A stretch of DNA of 64,000 nt, taken from positions 186,001 to 250,000 of the forward strand of contig NZ_CP079199.1 of NCBI RefSeq assembly GCF_024758565.1, given 5' to 3'. The notes below the pieces were generated by a model, which was not told the origin of the DNA, did no database searches, and was given only the letters and a program-made list of their open reading frames with translations. Both the position numbers and the translations under genes were made by a program. This document shows positions 57,054 through 64,000 of this stretch, in pieces (the first letter of the stretch is position 1; each line of letters begins with the position of its first letter). This DNA comes from Mesomycoplasma ovipneumoniae. Its GTDB lineage: Bacteria; Bacillota_I; Bacilli_A; Mycoplasmatales; Metamycoplasmataceae.

Positions 57054-57570
57054 AAAATTTTGACTTAAAATGCAAAATTATGAAATTTTTAAACACTGCT
57101 TTTTTAGTTTAAAAACACTGGCAAAAACTATAAAAAATACAACTACTATTTAAACTAAATGCAAATAGAAAACTCGTTTTTATTTACATTGAGCCTAAAA
57201 AAATATGTGAAGTTTTGAAAGAACAATAATTAAAAGCCCTAAATTTATAAAGATTTCTAAACGGTTAAATTTAAGGCATCCCATCATGTCTAAAAACATA
57301 ACGGAAAATTCGCATTTTCTGATTTTTTCATTGCAAAAAACATAATTAATTCCCCCTTAATTCAATATCAAATTTATTAATTATTCTTAGTGGTGGCTAT
57401 TATAACATAATTTTTTCTTAGACCAAGCATTTTTTTCTTTTTTTTGCAAAAGGTTAATTTCAAAATAATAAAAATTAAGATTTTAGGTAAAAACACGGAT
57501 TTACCGATATTTTTTCGTATTTGTATTCACTAAAAAGTGAATTTTTGCCATTAAACTGCCAAACTCAGGA
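57054..57570 (-). repeat. Dispersed promoter-bearing repeat, copy 3
   Basis: 517 bp, homologous along its length to copy 1. Read leftward: an interrupted A8-G-A7 run (57430-57445), TTGGTC, 16 nt, TATAAT (57399-57404), AAGGGGG and a 17-codon frame MFFAMKKSENANF (ends before 57300), the CTCAAT/ATT-type hairpin, and an inverted repeat near 57095-57115. The right edge aaactcagga corresponds to the copy 2 terminal inverted repeat. The left terminal repeat is not recognisable. Confidence 0.8.
57399..57426 (-). promoter_or_regulatory. Promoter inside repeat copy 3
   Basis: Read leftward: TTGGTC, 16 nt, TATAAT, the same spacing as in the other two copies. The homopolymer upstream is interrupted by one base here. 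Confidence 0.65.
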
Positions 57571-57580
57571 AAAAAAATAA

Positions 57581-57623
57581 AGACAATAAATTAAGCCGGA
57601 TTTAGGCTTATTAACTAAAAAAG
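57581..57623. repeat. 43-bp direct repeat right of repeat copy 3
   Basis: Partner of 57009-57051, beginning 11 nt after the right edge of repeat copy 3. Confidence 0.75.
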
Positions 57624-57635
57624 GACAATAAAAAG

Positions 57636-57660
57636 ACTTTTTAGCTAAAAAGTTTTTTTT
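57636..57660 (+). terminator. Terminator-like hairpin in front of the conjugation cluster
   Basis: Perfect palindrome ACTTTTTAGCTAAAAAGT followed by eight T residues, 48 nt upstream of the DprA-like start. Its placement before the first gene would insulate the cluster from upstream transcription or act as an attenuator. Confidence 0.65.
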
Positions 57661-57707
57661 AACGTTTTCATGGGCTTTTTTCTTAATTTAGAGCAGAAGG
57701 AGGACGT

Positions 57708-58487
57708 ATGAATAAAAAATTAATCCATTATGCAATCAAATATAAAGGAAATTATTACTCAATCCAAAAGGCAATTCAACAAAATGAAGAGGTAACAGAT
57801 GACCAAATAGAAGAAATTGAACAATTAATTAACTCAGGGGAGGTTAGGGCAATTACAATTACAGATAAAAATTACCCTGAATCCTTACGGATTCTTAAAA
57901 ACCCACCATATGTGATATTTTATAGTGGCAATATTGAAGTTTTAAGCGACTTGCAACCAAAAGCTTCACTAATTGGTGAAAATTACATCCCCCAAATTCA
58001 AAATTTTTTTAATCGTTCACTTGATCAAATAATAAAAAGACACGTTTTAGTAACAAATGGATATAAAGGAGTAGAACAAAAAGTAATGGAATTTTTCCGT
58101 TTACATGAAATACCAATTATTGGCGTTTCAGTAAATGGTGTTGAAAATCCTTGAATGTTTGATAATTTTAAAGATTACGATAAATTATTGATAATTTCTG
58201 AATACCCTAAGGGGGTTAACATTAATAAAAAACGACTAATCCAACGGAATCGATTAGTTGCTGCCCTTAGTAATTTTTTAGTGGTTTATTCACTTCGGCA
58301 AAAAGGTGGATCACAAAATCTAGTTAATTATTTTCTCGATCTTGGTAAGGAAATTTATTGCTTTTATGATGATGATTATGAAAATCTAATTGATTTTAAA
58401 GGTAATTTTGACTTAATTTATCAAGGAGCAAATTGGATAACCGAAATCAAAGATGTGCATTACAAAATAGGAATGGGTGAAAAATAA
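57708..58487 (+). CDS. DprA/Smf-like DNA-processing protein
   Basis: 259 aa. The Rossmann-like DprA core is visible: YPESLRILKNPPYVIFYSGN, ASLIGEN where the family has a G-S-R motif, IIGVSVNGVENPW, and the strong block ISEYPKGVNINKKRLIQRNR followed by NFLVVYSLRQKGGSQNLVNY. In transformable bacteria DprA protects single-stranded DNA and loads RecA. Here the gene heads a transfer-like cluster, with an excellent AGGAGG site and 1-nt TAATG overlap to the next gene, so it is likely cotranscribed. The altered GSR motif suggests divergence. Confidence 0.82.
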
Positions 58488-58798
58488 TGTATTTTTTAAG
58501 TTTATTTCAAGACACCAAAGTTGGAGGCGAGTTATCGACTCTTGCAACTACGTTGCAAAATTGAATAAAATATCTGACTCAAATAGGAATGCCCGTTGTT
58601 GGTGGGATTTTAGTTGCTGCAATTGTTTTTTTTGCAACAATGCTTGCAATTACCCACGATGTTGAAAAGCGGGATAAGTGAAAAAAAGCACTAATTTGGT
58701 CTTCAATTGGATTTGTAATCATTCTAGTTGCCCTTGGATTATCAACAGTAATAATCTCTGTTGCAAGTTCAGCTGCAACTGGCGGAGCTAAAGGGTAA
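58487..58798 (+). CDS. Small two-helix membrane protein of the transfer cluster
   Basis: 103 aa. Two hydrophobic segments (about residues 32-55 and 67-93) separated by a short basic loop (HDVEKRDKWKKA), with an N-terminal part lacking charges typical of a cytoplasmic domain. Size, topology and position before a large polytopic protein and a VirB4-type ATPase resemble VirB2 pilins and the small membrane protein of mycoplasma ICEs. Start and stop overlap both neighbours by 1 nt (TAATG). Confidence 0.7.
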
Positions 58799-61113
58799 TG
58801 TTTGGTTGACTTTTTAGTGGTTTAATCAATATTATTACTTACCCATTTTTTACTTTGGGATGGTATTTACTTGTTTATTTACCTTTTTCAGTTATTGCCT
58901 TTTTTAATTATATTTTCGAAAAAATTGGCATAAACATTATTGTCCATGCAATTTTTAATAGACAAACTTTTTCGTTCGAAAGTCTTCCAATCGGTTTTTG
59001 AATTTTTGCAATTGCCTCGATTTCAATGGGCTTTATTGTTCTTATTTTACGATATGTCAAATTTTTAATTATTCGTCGTAATTCTGCAGATACAGAAATT
59101 GCAGCAATGTCAAAAGTTAGTGTTGGCTCTTTTATTTTTATTTTTACTTTTCCGGTTATTTTTTTTGCTTTACTAATTGCTATTCAGTCAACCTTGACAA
59201 TAATAAATAATTATATTAGTGGCGACCAAAATTTAATTGAATTAATGTTAAAATCGGCATCAAACAAAATTCCTGACAGTGAAATTCAAACAATTAGTCA
59301 AGATTTTAGTGTTCCATCTTATTCAACTTTTACTACTATGGAATCTGGTGAGGGAATAATTTTAATTATAACACTTTCGGCATCTTCAATTGTTGTTGCC
59401 TATATTTTAGGAATTAGTTTTATTTCGCTATTCACGGCATCAGCGCAACTTTTTATGAATTTTATAACCATGCCACTTTGAGCAGTAAGTAGCATTTGGG
59501 ACGATGGACGAAAACTAAAAACTTGAACAAGAACATTTTTTGGGCAATTTGCAGTAATTATTATTTACCAAGTCAGTTTTAATTTGTTCTTAATTTGAGT
59601 AGCTTCAACCTATAAAATTGCAGATTCCATTGATTTTGAAGGAGCAAAAGGGATATTTATCTTCCGTTTTTTGCTAAAAATATCTTTTATAATTGGGGGC
59701 GGGCTGGCAATTTCTACTTTTACTCGCCAAATTGCGGCTAATTATGGACAGGCCGGAGCTGTTGAACACCACCAAAGATTGGCCTCCTCTACTTTAAAAG
59801 TTGGAGGAGTTGCTCTTGCTGGAGCCGCCGGGACAATGTTTAAATTAAACCAAAATAATCACAAAAATGCTACTGATTTAACAGGTTTGCCTTCAAAATG
59901 GAATCAGAAAAAACCTTTTGATATTATAGATAATTCGATTCTTCCAAGCCAAAAACAAAGTCCTTGAAGAAATGCGATGAATCTGGTGGGAGTCGCGTCT
60001 GGAGTTGCTTTTGCTGCGACTCAAGCTAGACCTTTGATTAAAAAGTGACGAAATTACAGAGCTAATCGGGCTTTAAATGGGCAACAAACAGGATTAAAAA
60101 ATTTTTTTAGCAAAAAAATTAATAATTTATTCTCAAAATTTAAAAGAGGCGATTCAAGTCAAAATTTAGATAAAAAGCCAAAAAATACGCGCTCAAGTAT
60201 TGAAAAAACAGCAGAAAACCTATCATCTCAAGATAAAATCGAGGAAGCAGCAAAAATAAATCAAAATGATTCATTATTGACTGAGAAAAGCCCAACTTCT
60301 GAAGATAAACTAGAACAAACTGATTCATTAAGTCAATCTAAAACTGAATCTAGTGCTGAAAAACAGCCAAAAATTGAAAAAAATGATGTTGAAATTGCGC
60401 CAAATTCAGATCAAAAAGAGGATTCTGAAAATAAATCTGATGAAAAACAGCAAACTGAAAATCCAGAAATAGTAGAAAAACCTACAAAAAAACAAGGTTT
60501 TTGAGCTAGATTTTGAGGTGAGTGACCCGAAGAAGAGACTAAAAAAACACGAAGAAAATCTTCTAAAACAAAAGATACAACCTCTGAAAAAGAGACTAAA
60601 AAAGTTAAAAAAGCAGTAAAAAAGAAAGAAACTAAAGCAGAAAAAGCAAGTGAATCTAAAGAAAAAAAGGTAAAAATTGAAAAATCTGATTCAAAATTAG
60701 ATGAAAAAACTAGTGACACAAAAGAAAAGGCAAAAAAAGTGAATACTAGTGAAAAAAGTAGCGGCGCTTCTGCAACTTCAGCTGAAAAATCTTCCATAGC
60801 TAATGAAGAAAACGCAAAAACCATTGAAAAAGTTGGTGCACAAATTGAACAAAATGATGAAAAAATTGACAATTTAGTGCCGAAAAAAACACGAACTAGA
60901 AGCAAAAAAGCCGAAATTAATGTTGACAGTCAAGCCCAAAATAATACTGAAATAATTTTAAATTCTGAATTAAAAACTGCTGAATCTAAGCAAAATTTAA
61001 AACCAGTTAAAGATGAATTAAGCGAAAATATGACTAAAAAAGATCAACAAATTGAGGAACAATCAGATAAGTCAAGCTCTAATAGCGCTGAAAAACAAGA
61101 AAAAGATAAGTAA
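58798..61113 (+). CDS. VirB6/TrbL-like polytopic membrane protein with a long charged tail
   Basis: 771 aa. The first about 370 residues hold six or more hydrophobic helices, including FGLISFISLFTASAQLFM-like and FIIGGGLAISTFTRQIAANY stretches near the conserved core of VirB6-type proteins. From about residue 420 the protein becomes Lys/Glu/Ser-rich and repetitive (EKTAEN, KKVKKAVKKK, SEKSSGASATS) with no hydrophobic segment. The tail carries one Trp-rich patch GFWARFWGEWPEEE. It probably forms the inner-membrane pore of the transfer machine. It overlaps the previous gene by 1 nt and ends 40 nt before the ATPase gene. Confidence 0.72.
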
Positions 61114-61153
61114 AACAATTAATACAAACATTTTGTATTTTGGAAGGTAAATT

Positions 61154-63796
61154 ATGAAATTACAAAATAAACGAATTAAAAACGTTCAAATCCAAATTTT
61201 TCGACACATTACGCTAATTGACATTCCAATAATTATAGTTTTGTTTTTAGTTTCTGCCTCTATTAGTTTTGCACTGCCTGAAAATTTATTTATTTTGGTA
61301 AAAATGTTAATTTCTACTGCCTTTTTTCTAGTTTGAACAGTTCCATTAATAAAATACTACAAAAATTGGGGACTAAAAGGTTATAAAATTATCTGGTATA
61401 TCGCTCTTTATCTTGCAAGACCTAAAGTTTATAGCAAAATTTCCTCTACAAGCGCAAATACACGAAATTTATTGCCATATAGTCGCGCTAAACAGGATTT
61501 TATTAAAATTTCAGGCGGTTTTATAGCTGGAATCGAAATTTATGGTCAAGATATTTTTAGCATTGGAAGTCAAAAAATTGAACAAATTCTTGAACAATTT
61601 ACAACAAGTCTTAATGCTGTTAATAGTCGAATTTCGATTGTAAAAATTGCTCATCCTAATGATTTAACAAAAAATAAACTATTTTTTTTACAAAATCAGG
61701 AAGAATGTAAAGCTAATTTGAACGAGAATTTTTGCCAATTTTACAAAAATGATATTGCAAATTTTGACACTTATCTGCATCATCGCTATTTTATTATTAT
61801 TTATGAAAAAAATGATGTTAGTTTGCTTCAGCAACTTAATTTGCTCAGATCGAACATTTCATCAACAGGTTTTCGCGCTAAAACTTGCACACTTAGAGAT
61901 TTACTTGATCTAAATTTGAAAATAATCAATTTTAGTGATTTTCTAAGTGATCAGGAATATAAAAAAATTCGAGAAGGTGATGATATTAGCAAATATTTGG
62001 CACAAGACAGAATTGAGTGACATCCAGAATATTTTAAAATTAATGACATTTATTTTTCAGTCCAAACAATTAATGAATATCCTTTCAATCTTCCTCTTGG
62101 GTGAGCGGCTCAACTTTTTTCAACAAATAGCAGCGTTGTTTGGCATTTAAATCGACTAACAAGCGCTGAAAAAGAAACAAGTTTTAATCGAGGTGCAAAA
62201 AATTTAGAATCTAATTTGAATGACCAAAAAAATGTTGTCCAAAAATCTAAAACTGCTACAGAGCGAGCAGCTCTTGAAGAAATAATTAACATCGCTGGCT
62301 CTTCAAATGAAGAAATATTTTATTCGACATTCATTTTTTTGAATTGGGGGGAGACAAAATCTCAACTTAAAGAAATTGAAAGTAAAAATCGAAATAATTT
62401 AAGGAATATTGGCGGAACAATAAATCCACTAAAATACCGTCAATTGCAAGGTTTTGCTTCACTTTTTTTCCGTTTTAGCAACCTTTTAAAGGAAGAAATT
62501 GAAATGCAAGCAAGTAATGTTGCATTTGGAATTCCTTTTACATCTCGAAATTTTAATGACGGAAATTATAATATAATTGGGATTAGTAAAACTGATTATA
62601 CTCCTATTTTTTTCGATCTTTTTTTACAAAATCAAGATCGAAAAAATTCAAATTGTTTCATTTTAGGAACTTCTGGCGCTGGTAAGTCAACATTGACAAA
62701 AAAATTACTAACTTATAATAAAGCTGTCGGAAATTCAGTGATTATTTTAGATCCACAAAACGAATATTGGAAAATAGGCGAAGAACTAAAAGCAAATACA
62801 ATTAATTTTGCCAGTGGATCATCAACAATTTTTAACCCTTTACAAATTCAAAAAGTTTTTAATCCTCAGTCAAAAATTATTGATGCAAATATTTATAACA
62901 ATGCAGAAACTATTTCGCTTCACCTGCAAAATTTAGAGCGCTTTTTCGGTATTTTGCTTCCAAATTTAGACCACAAAATGCTAATGTCAATCATTGAATG
63001 TGTTAATGAAATTTATAAAAATAAGAACTTTTATACACTTTTTAATGATGTTAGCCTTCTTGAGCCACATGAATTTCCAACTATTGATGACTTAATTGCT
63101 AATTACAAATTAATGAATTTTTCCTACATCAGTCAGCATGAAAAAATGATTGTCTCATCAACTTTGGAGTACGAATTTAGTAAATACGGGAAACTTAATA
63201 GACTTTTTAATGGGCAAAATTCTAATTTTAATATTGAAAATGGTCTTGTAATATTTAATGTTTCAACATTGATGCATCTTGAAAAACGTATTTACCAAGC
63301 AGCATTTTTTCTAATTCTGTCCTTTATAGAAGGGAAAATTGCTACAAATTTTTACAAAAATAAAAAAATTACCCTAATTGTTGATGAAGCACACCGATTT
63401 ATTGATGAATCAAACACAATCTCGCTAGATTTTTTGTTTAAAATTGCTAAAACTATTCGTAAATACAATGGTGGTTTGATAATAACAACACAAAATCCCG
63501 GCGATTTTGCAATTAGTGGGGAAGCTGCTCGAAAAAGTGAAGCTATTATTGAAAACTGCCAATATGCTTTCTTTTTTAACTTAAAAAGTAACGATATAAA
63601 TAAAGTAGACAAACTTTTTTCATCTTCGGGCGGACTTACTGATGAAGAAAAAAAATTTATTGCGCTGGCCCAAATAGGCGAGTTCATTTTTTCTGCAAAT
63701 TTAAATGATCGATATATTTGTTCAGGTTATTTTAACAATGCCGAAAAAAAATTATTTTTCGATAAAGGAGATAAACTAATTAACAAAGGAGATTAA
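61154..63796 (+). CDS. TraE/VirB4-type conjugation ATPase
   Basis: Motor ATPase of a type IV secretion-like system, 880 aa. Two hydrophobic helices near the N-terminus (about residues 15-60) resemble the VirB3 portion found fused to VirB4 in some systems. The ATPase core has FILGTSGAGKSTLTKKL (Walker A, Lys near residue 511), VIILDPQNEYWKIG, KITLIVDEAHRFI (Walker B), and GGLIITTQNPGDFA (sensor). This is the most conserved gene of mycoplasma ICEs (CDS17/TraE). GGAAGG precedes the start. The next gene overlaps its stop by 1 nt. Confidence 0.88.
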
Positions 63797-64000
63797 TGAG
63801 CAAAAAAATACCATTTTTTTTAATTTCTGGCCTTGTTCCTGCGCTTTTTTTGTCAGCAGGTTACCAAAACACAACTTATTTTAAATTAAATAATTATGAT
63901 AATTATGAAACAAAATCTGAATTTGCAAATTTTAGTGCTCAATTTGACTTAGAAATTGAAAGACAACCTGATTCATTTAGTTTTGAATGAGTAAAAGATA
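63796..64000 (+). CDS. Secreted or membrane protein, 5' part only
   Basis: At least 68 residues. The N-terminus has a basic start and hydrophobic stretch (IPFFLISGLVPALFLSAG, residues 5-22) and no lipobox Cys, so it looks like a signal peptide or an anchor. The rest is polar. Its start overlaps the TraE stop (TAATG) and it would match the gene following TraE in mycoplasma ICEs by position only. Cut by the window edge. Confidence 0.6.

Noticed and set aside
60411-60905. Long antisense frame opposite the VirB6-like tail
   Set aside because: It is the mirror of Lys/Glu-rich low-complexity codons, giving Phe/Ser/Leu-rich nonsense, and has no ribosome site.

Overview
The window is AT-rich, gene-dense DNA from a mollicute. 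UGA is read as tryptophan throughout: nearly every long gene has in-frame TGA codons at conserved Trp positions and ends only at TAA or TAG. A P97/P102-type cilium-adhesin pair next to pheS-pheT, together with the rest of the gene content, places it in the Mycoplasma (Mesomycoplasma) hyopneumoniae / flocculare / dispar / ovipneumoniae group. The exact species cannot be settled from the sequence alone.

Layout. 1-5.8 kb: a leftward two-gene surface adhesin operon, P97-like then P102-like (the latter cut by the window edge). 6.0-12.2 kb: rightward housekeeping genes (pheS, pheT, rpmF, five tRNAs, truB, a HAD phosphatase, ribF), meeting a leftward RpiR regulator. 13-20 kb: an accessory patch with a wrecked IS3-type transposase, an unrecognised small gene, a wrecked IS256-type element with terminal repeats, and a two-gene ABC exporter. 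20.1-21.7 kb: pyrG. 26.3-21.7 kb (leftward): rpsP-trmD-rplS-topA-membrane protein-pgsA. 27.5-29.5 kb: rpsD, rpiB, mutM. 40.2-29.6 kb (leftward): a tightly packed set, dnaX-ybaB-recR-tmk-holB-rsmI-hpt-ecfA1-ecfA2-ecfT-ligA. 40.4-42.5 kb: small hypothetical gene, lplA, alpha/beta hydrolase. 49.9-43.2 kb (leftward): recO-rsmD-gmk-rsgA-rpe, then eno, serS and a DJ-1/PfpI gene. 50.2-56.9 kb: surface and transport genes (DUF31-type serine protease lipoprotein, msrB, proline-rich lipoprotein, amino-acid permease). 57.7 kb to the end: a mating-pore-like cluster (DprA-like protein, small two-helix membrane protein, VirB6-like polytopic protein, TraE/VirB4 ATPase, a further secreted protein), resembling the conjugation module of mycoplasma integrative conjugative elements.

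The most unusual feature is a non-coding repeat of about 520-580 bp present three times (26715-27232, 42571-43149 reversed, 57054-57570). All copies keep a near-consensus promoter (-35 TTGGNN, 16-bp spacer, TATAAT), a long A/T homopolymer just upstream of the -35, a strong Shine-Dalgarno followed by a tiny reading frame, and a downstream hairpin. The middle copy has the architecture of a transposed unit: 12-bp imperfect terminal inverted repeats directly abutted by 56-bp direct repeats (54/56 identical) that duplicate the junction of the two neighbouring convergent genes. The third copy is flanked by an older 43-bp direct repeat and lies next to the conjugation cluster. This looks like a non-autonomous mobile element carrying its own promoter, possibly switchable through the homopolymer, or a mobile small-RNA gene. 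I do not recognise it as a described element.
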